From Cellulosimicrobium marinum (GTDB taxonomy: Bacteria; Actinomycetota; Actinomycetes; Actinomycetales; Cellulomonadaceae), in NCBI RefSeq assembly GCF_020551945.1, contig NZ_JAJBZH010000004.1:248001-312000 (forward strand): a stretch of 64,000 nucleotides of DNA, given 5' to 3'. The translations under genes were made by a program, and so were the position numbers. The notes beneath the pieces were generated by a model. That model was not told where the DNA came from. It did not search any database and saw only the letters and a program-made list of their open reading frames with translations. Of the stretch, positions 56,558 to 64,000 are shown in pieces (the stretch's first letter is position 1; every line of letters starts with the position of its first letter).

Positions 56558-58203
56558 GCGGTCCTCCTCGGGTCGGGGGCGGTCCGCGGCGCGGGGCGCA
56601 GCGGACGGCCCGGGGTCGCGTCGGTCAGCGCGCCGTCCGCGAGGACGCGCACGCCGGCGACGAGCACGTCGTCGATCCCCGACGCCGGGACGCGCGGGGA
56701 CTCGTACGTCGCCTCGTCCTGCACGCGGTCGGGGTCGACGAGCACGACGTCGGCGACCGCGCCGGGAACCAGCGTCCCGCGGTCGGCGAGGCCGAAGCGG
56801 CGCGCGGGCGCGGTCGCGAGGTGCCGGACGGCGTCGTGCCACGTCCAGTCACCGAGCGTACGCACGTGCTCCGCGAGGAAGCGCGCGAAGGCGCCCCAGC
56901 CACGGGGGTGCGGGCGTCCGCCGCCGCCGACGGGCGCGTAGATCGCGTCGGAGCCGCCCATGTGCGCGCGGTGGCGCAGCAGCGCGCGCACCGACTCCCG
57001 CGAGTTGGTCGGCGGCTGGGCGAACACGCACGACGCGCGCAGGCGCGTCGCGACGAGCAGGCGGACCGCCGTGTCGGCGGGGGACAGGCCGAGGCGCGCC
57101 GCGACGTCGGGCAGCGTCCTGCCCTCCGTCCACGCCAGGTCCTCCCCGGGCGCGCCGTCCGGGCCCCCGGTGGGGGCCGCGGCCATGGTGACGCGCGGCC
57201 ACAGGTCGGTGAGCGCGGGGAAGTGCTCGCGGTGCAGCCGGTCGAGCACGGCCGGGTCGCGCAGGGCGGCCAGCGTGGCGTCGGGGTCGGCGATCGGCAG
57301 CCACGTCGGCAGGGACACCATCGACAGGATCGAGCAGCCGCGCAGGTAGGGGTAGGAGTCGAACGACACGTCGAGGCCCGCGGCGAGGGCGTCGTCGACG
57401 TACCCGAGGAGCTCCGCGGTAGGCCCGTGGTAGTGCGAGACGTGCGTCGCGACGCCCGACGCGCGCGCGACGCGCACGAGCTCGGCGAACGCCGGCCCGG
57501 CCTTCTCCTCGTAGCCGCGCATGTGCGACACGTGCGGCAGCCCCCGGGCCGCGACCACGCGCGCGAGCGCGACGAGCTCCGCCTCGTCCGCGTAGGCCGC
57601 GGGCACGTACTCCAGCCCCGTCGACATCCCCAGCGCGCCGTCGTCGAGCGCGGCGGCCAGCACCGTCGCCATCGCGTCGACCTCCGTGGGCGTCGCGGCG
57701 CGCGCCTGCGGGCCCAGCACCGCGTACCGGATCGTGCCGTGCGGCGCGAGGTGCCCGACGTTGACGCGCGTCGTGCCGTCGTACGTCGCGAGCAGGTCCG
57801 CGACCGACCCGCCGCGGAACGCCGGGTGCTCGCCGTTGATCGCCGCGAAGTACGCGCTCGCCCACCGGTACGCGTCGTGCGGCGCGTCGGCCGGGGACGG
57901 CGCGAACGACACCCCGTCCTGGCCCACCACGACCCCCGTGACGCCCTGGCGCAGCATCGCGAGCTGCACCTCGTCGTCGAGCACCGCCGCCTCGCCGTGC
58001 ACGTGCGCGTCCACGAACCCCGGCAGGGCGAGACGACCGCCCGCGTCCAGCACCCGCACGCCGGCCGGGACCGCGGCACCCGACGGACCGACCGCCGCCA
58101 CCCGGCCCCCGACCACCTGCACGTCCTGCGGCGGCGAGAACCCGCCGTCGGGCAGGGGGACGCGGGCCCCGCGGATCAGCAGCGGTGCGGAGGTCGAGGA
58201 CAA
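56554..58203 (-). CDS. N-acyl-D-amino-acid deacylase (D-aminoacylase family)
   Basis: The protein has 549 residues of the amidohydrolase superfamily. Metal ligands are seen in LPGFVDAHVHGEAAVLDD (HxH near 69), with LPHVSHMRGYEEKAG and VATHVSHYHG supplying later histidines. Further markers are GALGMSTGLEYVPAAYAD and MGGSDAIYAP near 410 with the catalytic Asp. It releases D-amino acids from N-acyl or peptide-like precursors. No signal peptide, so it works in the cytoplasm. It lies between the serine hydrolase and the D-amino-acid dehydratase-like gene, overlapping the latter by four bases. Confidence 0.9.
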   Translation of the reverse strand: MSSTSAPLLIRGARVPLPDGGFSPPQDVQVVGGRVAAVGPSGAAVPAGVRVLDAGGRLALPGFVDAHVHGEAAVLDDEVQLAMLRQGVTGVVVGQDGVSFAPSPADAPHDAYRWASAYFAAINGEHPAFRGGSVADLLATYDGTTRVNVGHLAPHGTIRYAVLGPQARAATPTEVDAMATVLAAALDDGALGMSTGLEYVPAAYADEAELVALARVVAARGLPHVSHMRGYEEKAGPAFAELVRVARASGVATHVSHYHGPTAELLGYVDDALAAGLDVSFDSYPYLRGCSILSMVSLPTWLPIADPDATLAALRDPAVLDRLHREHFPALTDLWPRVTMAAAPTGGPDGAPGEDLAWTEGRTLPDVAARLGLSPADTAVRLLVATRLRASCVFAQPPTNSRESVRALLRHRAHMGGSDAIYAPVGGGGRPHPRGWGAFARFLAEHVRTLGDWTWHDAVRHLATAPARRFGLADRGTLVPGAVADVVLVDPDRVQDEATYESPRVPASGIDDVLVAGVRVLADGALTDATPGRPLRPAPRTAPDPRRTA

Positions 58204-58242
58204 CGGGTGCTCCAGGTCGCCGCGCCCGCAGCGCGGCCGCGA

Positions 58243-59286
58243 TTAGTTCGGACTCTTGCCTGAGCTCGATCGTACCCGTCGGGTCGCGTCCGACCCGTCC
58301 CCGGCGGGGCCGGCGGCGAGCGCCGCGACCCGGCGTCGGCGGTCGTCCACGTCGGTGCCGTCCCGACCCCCGTGGACCCGGTCCGTCAGGAGGACGCCGC
58401 AGCCGCCGGAGCGCAGGTCGACGACGAACGACGTGCCCGTGAACCCCGTGTGCCCGACCTGGTCGTCGTGGACGCACGAGCGCGGGTCGCCCCGCCGCAG
58501 GCCCACCGCCTGCCCGTAGCCCGCCCCGGCCGCACGGGCGACGGGGTCGGGCTCGACGAGCTCGCGCCACCGGTCGCGGGAGAGCACCTGGCGCCCCTCG
58601 ACGGCGCCCTCGCGCGCCACGAGGAGGGCGAGGCGGGCGACGTCGTCGACCGTCCCGAAGAGCCCGGCGTTGCCGACGGGTCGCGCGAGCGCGGCGGCGA
58701 GCTCGTCGTGCACCCGTCCGGTCGGGGTGCCCGGCTCGGTGGGGACGGCGTCGTCCGAGGGCAGCGGGGCCCACCGGACGGCGGTGCCCAGCGGACCGGC
58801 GACGCGTCCGGCGACGAGCCGGTCGAGCGGCGTGCCGGTGACCTCCTCCAGGAGCAGCCCGGCGACGACGAACCCGAGGCAGGAGTAGCGGTGGACGGTA
58901 CCGGGCGCCTCCACGGGGGCGGTGCCCAGGACGTCGTCGAGCACGGAGGAGGGGGTCGTGGCGGTGCGCCAGGCGTCGGAGACGGCGCGCAGCCCGGCCG
59001 TGTGGGTGAGCAGGTGGCGCGCCGTCACGTCGCCGCGCACGGCCGCGACGTCGAGGTGCTCGCGCACGGGGGCGTCGAGGTCGAGCAGACCCTCGTCCAC
59101 CACCGTGAGCGCGGTCACCGCGACGAACGCCTTGGTGAGCGACGCGAGGTCGAACCGGCGCGACGACGCCCGCACCTCCTCGCACCGCGTGGTCCCGTCC
59201 GCGGCACGCACCCAGGCGGACGCCGCGGACCACCCCTCCCCGGCCGGGGCGGACCGCGGCAGGAGAGGGGCGGCGTCGGACGTCAC
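58243..59286 (-). CDS. Serine hydrolase of the beta-lactamase/AmiE family
   Basis: The protein has 347 residues. The penicillin-binding fold shows the nucleophile motif SLTK (Ser 49, Lys 52) in FDLASLTKAFVA, a second motif YSC in HRYSCLGFVVAGLLLEE where YSN or YSD is usual, and the third motif HTG in VGHTGFTGTSF. B. subtilis AmiE (YbbE), a MurNAc-L-alanine amidase next to murQ and namZ, belongs to this family, which suggests the same job here. No signal peptide is present, unlike AmiE, so it would act on imported muropeptide. GTG 59286 overlaps the permease stop (GTGA). Confidence 0.85.
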   Translation of the reverse strand: MTSDAAPLLPRSAPAGEGWSAASAWVRAADGTTRCEEVRASSRRFDLASLTKAFVAVTALTVVDEGLLDLDAPVREHLDVAAVRGDVTARHLLTHTAGLRAVSDAWRTATTPSSVLDDVLGTAPVEAPGTVHRYSCLGFVVAGLLLEEVTGTPLDRLVAGRVAGPLGTAVRWAPLPSDDAVPTEPGTPTGRVHDELAAALARPVGNAGLFGTVDDVARLALLVAREGAVEGRQVLSRDRWRELVEPDPVARAAGAGYGQAVGLRRGDPRSCVHDDQVGHTGFTGTSFVVDLRSGGCGVLLTDRVHGGRDGTDVDDRRRRVAALAAGPAGDGSDATRRVRSSSGKSPN

Positions 59287-60191
59287 TTGCTCATGCCGGC
59301 CGTCAGGCCGGAGATGATCTGGCGCGTCGCGACGAGGAACACGAGGACGAGCGGGAGGGTCGCGATCGTCAGCCCGGCGAAGAGCTGCGGCCAGTCCGTC
59401 GAGTACTCCCCGAAGAACCGCGTGAGCCCCACGGGGAGGGTGTAGCTGTCGCGGTCGCGCATGAGGATGAGCGGGTAGAAGAAGTCGTTCCACACCGGCA
59501 CGAAGCGGAACACGACCACGGTCGCCAGCGCCGGCTTGACGAGCGGGAGCATGACCGACCAGAACGCGCGGAACGGGCCCGCGCCGTCGAGCCGCGCGGC
59601 CTCCTCCAGCTCGACGGGCAGCTGCCGGAAGAAGACGGCGAGCACGAACGTCGAGAACGGGATGCCGAGCGCCGTGTAGACGAGCACGAGGCTCGCGATG
59701 TTCGACGTCATGTGCAGCTGGTCGAGCATGAAGAACAGCGGCAGCACGGCGAGGTGCACGGGCAGCATGAGCCCGGCGAGGAACACGGACTCGACGGACC
59801 GCAGCCCCTTCACGCGCGTGCGGGCGAACGCGTACGCCGCGAGGAGGGACACGAAGGTCGACAGCGCGACCGAGGTCACGGTGACGACGATCGAGTTGAC
59901 GAAGTACGTCTCGAACGACGCCGTGACCCACGCCTCCTGGAACGACGTGAAGGACACGGGGACGGGCAGGCCGAGCGGCTCGGTCGCGATCTGCTGCTGG
60001 GTGCGCAGCGAGTTGTTCACCATGAGCAGCAGCGGGCCGATGGCGACGGCCGCGTAGCCCCAGAGGAACACGTTGATCAGCAGGCGGGGGAGCCAGTGCC
60101 CGCCCTGGCGGGCGGTGCGGGTCCGCCGCGCGGGGCCGGTCGGGACGGGGGAGGTCTCGCGGGCCGGTGCCGCGGTGTCGAGTGCCGTCAT
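59283..60191 (-). CDS. Carbohydrate ABC transporter permease (MalG type)
   Basis: The protein has 302 residues with six membrane helices. The ATPase-coupling EAA loop is QLPVELEEAARLDGAGPFRAFWSVMLPLVKPAL near 200-230. The N-terminal 30 residues are cytoplasmic. It is the second permease of the importer; no ATPase gene is in the operon, as usual for actinobacterial CUT1 systems that share MsiK. Overlaps its neighbours at both ends. Confidence 0.93.
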   Translation of the reverse strand: MTALDTAAPARETSPVPTGPARRTRTARQGGHWLPRLLINVFLWGYAAVAIGPLLLMVNNSLRTQQQIATEPLGLPVPVSFTSFQEAWVTASFETYFVNSIVVTVTSVALSTFVSLLAAYAFARTRVKGLRSVESVFLAGLMLPVHLAVLPLFFMLDQLHMTSNIASLVLVYTALGIPFSTFVLAVFFRQLPVELEEAARLDGAGPFRAFWSVMLPLVKPALATVVVFRFVPVWNDFFYPLILMRDRDSYTLPVGLTRFFGEYSTDWPQLFAGLTIATLPLVLVFLVATRQIISGLTAGMSK

Positions 60192-61144
60192 GAGAGCCTC
60201 CGCTCGGCACGGCGCATCACGCGGGTGATCCCCACCGAGATGCCGAGGATGAACAGGAACAGGACGGTCGCGAGCGCCGACGAGACCCCGATCGAGTTGG
60301 GGTTCCCGGACTCGAACGCGGTCCGGTAGAAGAGCAGCATCATGACGTCGGTGGACCCGGCGGGGCTGCCGCTCGACCCGCCGAGCGCGAACGGGATGGC
60401 CATCGACTCCATGGCGCCGATGAACGTCAGCACGGTGACGATGCCGATCGACGGGACCAGGAGCGGCAGGGTGATGTGCCGCACGCGCGAGAACCCGGTC
60501 GCGCCGTCGAGCGCGGCGGCCTCGTCGAGCTCGGCGGGGATGCCGCCGATCGCCGCGCCGTACAGGAGGATCGGGAAGCCGAGCCACTGCCACGCGGTCA
60601 CGAGCACCACGACCCACAGCGCGAGGTCGGGGTCGCCCAACCACGGCAGGGCCAGGCTCTCCAGGCCGACGCCGCGCAGGATCGCGTTCACCGGGCCGAA
60701 CAGCGGCGAGAGCATGAGCGACCACAGGTAGCCGATGACCATCGGGCTGACGAGGTACGGCAGCGCGTACAGCGTCTGGAACAGGCGCTTGGTGCGCCCG
60801 CGGCGGTGCAGGAGCAGCGCGATGCCGAGGCCGAGCGAGTTCTGGAAGACGAACGCGCCGACGAACAGCAGGAGGTTGTGCGAGAACCCGCGCCACAGCT
60901 CCGACGCGTAGGGCTCGGTCGTGAGGAGCGTGACGTAGTTCTGCACGCCCGCGAACTCCCCGCGGGCGGTGCCCTGCCACCCGAAGAACGAGTAGCTGAG
61001 GGCCGCGCCCATCGGGTAGAGGATGAGCACCGCGAAGAGCACGGCCGCGGGGGCGATGAAGGCGAGCGACGGGGCGAGGCCGAGCTGGATGCCGGTGTTG
61101 CTCGCGGTGCGTCGTCGGCGAGGGCTGGGGACCATGACGGCCAT
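60188..61144 (-). CDS. Carbohydrate ABC transporter permease (MalF type)
   Basis: The protein has 318 residues with six to seven membrane helices. The EAA loop is GIPAELDEAAALDGATGFSRVRHITLPLLVPS near 225-255, and the first helix is LAPSLAFIAPAAVLFAVLILYPMG. Start ATG 61144 follows GGAGGG; ATG 61135 is a minor alternative. A 30-bp palindrome separates it from the binding-protein gene upstream. Confidence 0.93.
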   Translation of the reverse strand: MAVMVPSPRRRRTASNTGIQLGLAPSLAFIAPAAVLFAVLILYPMGAALSYSFFGWQGTARGEFAGVQNYVTLLTTEPYASELWRGFSHNLLLFVGAFVFQNSLGLGIALLLHRRGRTKRLFQTLYALPYLVSPMVIGYLWSLMLSPLFGPVNAILRGVGLESLALPWLGDPDLALWVVVLVTAWQWLGFPILLYGAAIGGIPAELDEAAALDGATGFSRVRHITLPLLVPSIGIVTVLTFIGAMESMAIPFALGGSSGSPAGSTDVMMLLFYRTAFESGNPNSIGVSSALATVLFLFILGISVGITRVMRRAERRLS

Positions 61145-61165
61145 CTCGGCTCCCTCCGGGTCGGG

Positions 61166-61195
61166 GCGCCGGGCGGCCCGCGGGCCGCCCGGCGC
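61166..61195. terminator. Perfect 30-bp palindrome between binding-protein and permease genes
   Basis: GCGCCGGGCGGCCCG (61166-61180) is followed directly by its complement. It lies 17 bp behind the binding-protein stop. Such hairpins commonly protect the binding-protein message and reduce read-through to permeases. Confidence 0.8.
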
Positions 61196-61212
61196 GAGGT
61201 GAGAGGTCCGGC

Positions 61213-62496
61213 TCAGGAGCCGGGCGTGAACCAGGTGGAGACGCCGTCCTGGAGGTCGGAGCCGAGCTGCTCGGGCGTCTTCTGGCCGAGCCACATGGCC
61301 TGGATGTCCGGGCCGAGCACCGCGGTGCCCGTCGGGTCGCCGTAGCGGAAGTCGACGAGGAGCAGGTAGGGGACGGGGTTCGCGGCGTACGCGTCGTTCA
61401 TCTCCTGCATGAGCTCGTCCTCGTACGTCACGCCCTCCAGGGGCGAGAACTGCAGGACCTCGTCGGCGACGAGCTGGCCGAACTCGGGCGTCGTCATCCA
61501 GCTGAGCAGCTCGGCGGCCTCCTCCGGGTGCTCGCTCGCGGCGTTGATGCCGAAGCTGCCGTCGGCGTACGACGGCGTCACGGCCTCCTCGACCGGCGAG
61601 CCGGGTGCCGGGGGCACCTGGTAGACGCCGAGCTCGAGGTCGGGCGCGGTCTCGCGGAAGGTCTTGAGGTCGAACGACCCGCCCGGCCACTGGGCGGCCT
61701 GCCCGGACGTGAACTGGAGGGTCGCGTCCGCGACGGCGACGGCGTTGACGTCCTTGTCGAGGTACTTCTTCATGTCCTCGACGATCTGGAGCGACGCGAC
61801 GTAGTCGGCGTCGGTGAAGTCCTTGCTGCCGTCCTGCACGGCGGCGGCGAAGTCGGAGCCGCCGTAGCGCGCCGCGCCCACGAGGTCGTGGAACATCGGC
61901 AGCACCCAGTCCTCGCGGGCACCGAGCGCCATCGGCGTGATGTCGGCGGCGAGCAGCGTCTCCTGGACCTCGACGAACTCGTCCCACGTGGTGGGCTCGG
62001 AGAGGCCGAGCTCCTCGAACACCGCCGTGTCGTAGTACATCGTCATGGTCTGGTAGGCGAACGGGACGCCGTACGTCTTGCCGTCGGCCTTGCCCTGGGC
62101 GGCCTGGAGGATCGTCGGCTCGAACTGGTCGAGACCGTCCACCGTGTCGTCGATCGGCACGAGCTGGCCGGCGTCGATCGCGGCCTGCGCGCCGCCGTAG
62201 GCGCGGAGCATCGCGAGGTCGGGGCCGTCGCGCCCGGCCAGGCCGGTCGACAGGATCTGGTTGTACTCGGTCGGCTGGAAGCCCTCGAACTCGACGGTGA
62301 CGCCCGGGTGCGCCTCCTCGTAGACGTCGAAGATCCGCTGCCAGTCGCCGGAGTTCTGCGCCTGCCACGACCAGATCGTCAGGGTGACGTCCCCGTCGTC
62401 GCCGCCGGTGGATCCGGCGTCGCCTCCGGGCGCGCACGCCGCGACGGCGAACGCCGTGGCGAGGGTCGCGGCGGCCAGGGGGAGGTGCTTTCTCAT
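61213..62496 (-). CDS. Extracellular sugar/muropeptide-binding lipoprotein of ABC transporter
   Basis: The protein has 427 residues. A lipoprotein signal is visible: basic MRKHLP, hydrophobic core, lipobox AVAAC with the lipid Cys near residue 21, then a Gly/Asp linker. The rest matches family 1 (SBP_bac_1): TLTIWSWQAQNSGDWQRIFDVYEEAHPGVTVEFE (read in parts), PDLAMLRAYGG, YGVPFAYQTMTMYYD. It captures the substrate outside the membrane and delivers it to the two permeases. In this operon the substrate is probably MurNAc, GlcNAc-MurNAc or a muropeptide. Start ATG 62496 just after AGGACG-type site; 27 bp behind murQ. Confidence 0.92.
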   Translation of the reverse strand: MRKHLPLAAATLATAFAVAACAPGGDAGSTGGDDGDVTLTIWSWQAQNSGDWQRIFDVYEEAHPGVTVEFEGFQPTEYNQILSTGLAGRDGPDLAMLRAYGGAQAAIDAGQLVPIDDTVDGLDQFEPTILQAAQGKADGKTYGVPFAYQTMTMYYDTAVFEELGLSEPTTWDEFVEVQETLLAADITPMALGAREDWVLPMFHDLVGAARYGGSDFAAAVQDGSKDFTDADYVASLQIVEDMKKYLDKDVNAVAVADATLQFTSGQAAQWPGGSFDLKTFRETAPDLELGVYQVPPAPGSPVEEAVTPSYADGSFGINAASEHPEEAAELLSWMTTPEFGQLVADEVLQFSPLEGVTYEDELMQEMNDAYAANPVPYLLLVDFRYGDPTGTAVLGPDIQAMWLGQKTPEQLGSDLQDGVSTWFTPGS

Positions 62497-62523
62497 GGGT
62501 CGTCCTTTCGGGAGGGGCACGGG

Positions 62524-63468
62524 TCAGGCGCGTCGCGTCGTCGCGTCGGCCGGGTGCGGGTGGGGGGTCGGTGCGGCGGGCACGAGCGCGGCGCGCACGT
62601 GCTGGTCGGTGCTCAGGAGGCGGGCACGCGCCTCGGCGGGGTCGCACCCGGTGAGGGTGGCGACGAGCGCGGTCTTGAGGTCGCCGTCGGCGGAGCGCAG
62701 CGCCTCGGCGGCGGCGGCGTCGTCGAGCCCGGTGAGCGCGGTGAGGATGCGTGCCGAGCGGCGGCGCAGCTTCTCGTTGGTCGCGACGAGCGCGACCATG
62801 AGGTTGTCGTACACGCGGCCGCGGCGGACCATGAGGGCCGTCGAGAAGCCGTTGAGGACGAGCTTCGCGGCCGTCCCGGCCTTGAGCCGCGTCGAGCCGG
62901 CGAGGACCTCGGGCCCCGTGTCGGGCGCGACGACGACGTCGGCGAGCGCGGCGAGCGGAGCGTCGGGTGCGCTGGTGACGAGGCCCGTGACGGCCCCGGC
63001 GCGGCGCGCGGCGACGAGCGCCCCGCGGACGTAGGGCGTCCCCCCGGACGCGGCGATGCCGACGGCCACGTCGTCCGCGGTGACGTCGGCGGCGTCGCGC
63101 GCGCCCTCGGCCTCGCTGTCCTCCGCGCCCTCGACGGCGTCGCGGACGGCGCGCGGCCCGCCGGCGATGCGCGCCTCGACCCGGCCGGGCTCCAGCGCGA
63201 AGGTCGGGACGAGCTCGGCGGCGTCGAGCACCGCGAGCCGGCCCGACGTGCCGGCGCCGAAGTACACGACCTTCCCGCCGCGGTCGAGCGCGTCGACCGC
63301 GAGGTCGACGAGCCGGGCGAGGGCGGGGAGGGTGGGGCGGACCGCGGCGGCGACCTCGGCGTCCGCGTCGTTGAGCGTCTGCAGGATGTCGAGGGTGGTT
63401 CGCGTGTCGAGCCCCGAGGATCGGGGGTTCCTGCTCTCCGTACGGGGGAGCGGCGCGGGAGGCTGCAC
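62524..63468 (-). CDS. murQ: N-acetylmuramic acid 6-phosphate etherase
   Basis: The protein has 314 residues. It cuts the lactyl ether of MurNAc-6-P to give GlcNAc-6-P and D-lactate. The MurQ N-terminal signature is SRNPRSSGLDTRTTLDILQTLNDADAEVAAAV (read in parts); the SIS sugar-phosphate domain shows VVYFGAGTSGRLAVLDAAELVPTF, IAASGGTPYVRGAL, and the KAGTAAKLVLNGFSTALMVRRGRVYDNLMV stretch. Start GTG 63468 follows GGAG. First gene of the apparent eight-gene operon and divergent from namZ. Confidence 0.94.
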   Translation of the reverse strand: MQPPAPLPRTESRNPRSSGLDTRTTLDILQTLNDADAEVAAAVRPTLPALARLVDLAVDALDRGGKVVYFGAGTSGRLAVLDAAELVPTFALEPGRVEARIAGGPRAVRDAVEGAEDSEAEGARDAADVTADDVAVGIAASGGTPYVRGALVAARRAGAVTGLVTSAPDAPLAALADVVVAPDTGPEVLAGSTRLKAGTAAKLVLNGFSTALMVRRGRVYDNLMVALVATNEKLRRRSARILTALTGLDDAAAAEALRSADGDLKTALVATLTGCDPAEARARLLSTDQHVRAALVPAAPTPHPHPADATTRRA

Positions 63469-63505
63469 TGGTTCTCCGGGGGTCGGGTCGTCGGCGACGT
63501 CGATG

Positions 63506-63555
63506 CTGACAAATTTCTACACGTACCGCTACGGTTAAGGCAAACTTTTACACGT
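63506..63555. promoter_or_regulatory. Divergent murQ/namZ promoter with 15-bp direct repeat
   Basis: CAAATTTCTACACGT (63510-63524) and CAAACTTTTACACGT (63541-63555) match at 13 of 15 bases and are 31 bp apart, about three helical turns. CTGACA (63506-63511) and TACGGT (63530-63535), 18 bp apart, fit a rightward sigma-70 promoter for namZ. This is the most AT-rich spot in the region. A regulator of the MurR/RpiR, LacI or ROK type is expected but none is in the window. Confidence 0.7.
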
Positions 63556-63622
63556 CGGTAACAGCGAGGTGCCGCGCACGCGTCCTCGCCCCGCCGCCCG
63601 AGGACGAGGAGCGCCCACCCCC

Positions 63623-64000
63623 ATGAGATTCGGCATCGACCGCCTGGTCGCCGGTACCGCGACCGAGGCCGACGACCTCCTCCGGCACGGCCGGCTCGGC
63701 CTGCTCACGCACGACCTCGCGACGACCGTCGACCTCGAGGTCTCGCGCGTCGCGCTCCGCCGCGCCGGCGTACCCGTCGTGCGCTACCTCAGCCCCGAGC
63801 ACGGCCTCAGCGGGCGAGCCCGCGAGGGCGAGCACGTCGCGACCGGCGTCGAGCCCGCGAGCGGTCTGCCCGTCGTCAGCCTCTACGGCGACCACGTGCG
63901 CCCCGACGCCGACGACCTCCACGGCCTCGACGCCGTCGTCGTCGACCTGCAGGACGTCGGCGCGCGCTTCTACACCTACGTGTGGACCCTCAGCCACGTC
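63623..64000 (+). CDS. namZ: Exo-beta-N-acetylmuramidase NamZ (DUF1343), 3' end cut by window edge
   Basis: Only the first 126 residues are present. DUF1343/NamZ markers are seen: FGIDRLVAG, GLLTHDLATT, RYLSPEHGLSGRAREGEH, GLPVVSLYGDHVRPDADDL and VVVDLQDVGARFYTYVWTLSHV. NamZ cleaves MurNAc from the non-reducing end of peptidoglycan fragments (shown for B. subtilis YbbC). No signal peptide is visible, so it should work on imported fragments, unlike the secreted form. Start ATG 63623 after GAGGAG. It is divergent from murQ, matching their joint role. Confidence 0.93.
   Translation, partial: MRFGIDRLVAGTATEADDLLRHGRLGLLTHDLATTVDLEVSRVALRRAGVPVVRYLSPEHGLSGRAREGEHVATGVEPASGLPVVSLYGDHVRPDADDLHGLDAVVVDLQDVGARFYTYVWTLSHV

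Overview
The window is chromosomal DNA of a high-GC actinobacterium. GTG starts are frequent, genes are tightly packed with ATGA/GTGA overlaps, and there is a mycothiol-conjugate amidase (Mca), a TPP-riboswitch tenA and the ftsB-DUF501-ppx gene order. By family content and synteny I place it in Micrococcales, near Cellulomonadaceae/Promicromonosporaceae; this is inference, and no rRNA or marker gene here fixes the genus. I see no prophage, integrase, transposase, CRISPR array, rRNA operon or replication origin. The left edge cuts an FtsB/DivIC-type gene and the right edge cuts a NamZ (DUF1343) gene.

Layout. 0-4.2 kb: ftsB, DUF501, a PAS-GAF-PP2C phosphatase on the other strand, Ppx/GppA. 4.2-10.7 kb: a PadR regulator with its membrane-protein partner, type II NADH dehydrogenase (ndh), a tRNA with anticodon UAA, a VOC protein, a TPP riboswitch with tenA, a ClgR-like regulator and a DUF6882 protein. 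10.7-16.7 kb: one gene for a 2019-residue membrane-anchored protein with Ig-like and fibronectin III repeats. 16.9-23.5 kb: an ArsR/DUF2236 pair with clear operators, two MarR regulators, an RND-type exporter and a 59-bp tandem repeat. 23.5-27.5 kb: ABC ATPase-permease-histidine kinase-response regulator operon. 27.9-34.5 kb: Bax-inhibitor-1 membrane protein, cystathionine beta-synthase, a small cassette bounded by 119-bp direct repeats, a TetR/hydrolase operon, FKBP. 34.5-47.3 kb: metabolic and housekeeping genes (RsmC/RlmG-type methyltransferase, MsrA, cystathionine gamma-synthase/lyase, AI-2E family permease, threonine deaminase, GreA and others). 47.5-53.5 kb: DUF4307, Mca, nitrilase-family amidase, hemolysin III, isoprenyl transferase, MarR.

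54.7-64 kb is the most interesting block. An apparent eight-gene operon on the minus strand reads murQ, sugar-binding lipoprotein, two ABC permeases, AmiE-like serine hydrolase, N-acyl-D-amino-acid deacylase, D-serine-dehydratase-like PLP enzyme, ridA. It is divergent from namZ across a promoter region carrying a 15-bp direct repeat. Together this looks like import and intracellular breakdown of peptidoglycan fragments: NamZ releases MurNAc, the serine hydrolase strips the peptide, MurQ converts MurNAc-6-P to GlcNAc-6-P, and the D-amino-acid enzymes plus RidA handle D-residues. It resembles the Bacillus subtilis murQ-amiE-namZ cluster, but with an ABC importer in place of the PTS and an added D-amino-acid branch.

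A second theme is non-coding structure. Long hairpins with 18-25 bp perfect stems, different in sequence from site to site, sit at gene ends (4.2, 31.7, 32.4, 34.5 and 54.7 kb). Two of them contain the stop codons of adjoining genes, and one has apparently removed the stop codon of ridA. The 119-bp repeats at 31.7/32.4 kb consist of the last codons of the cystathionine beta-synthase gene plus such a hairpin, so gene-tail-plus-hairpin has been duplicated around a small ORFan gene.
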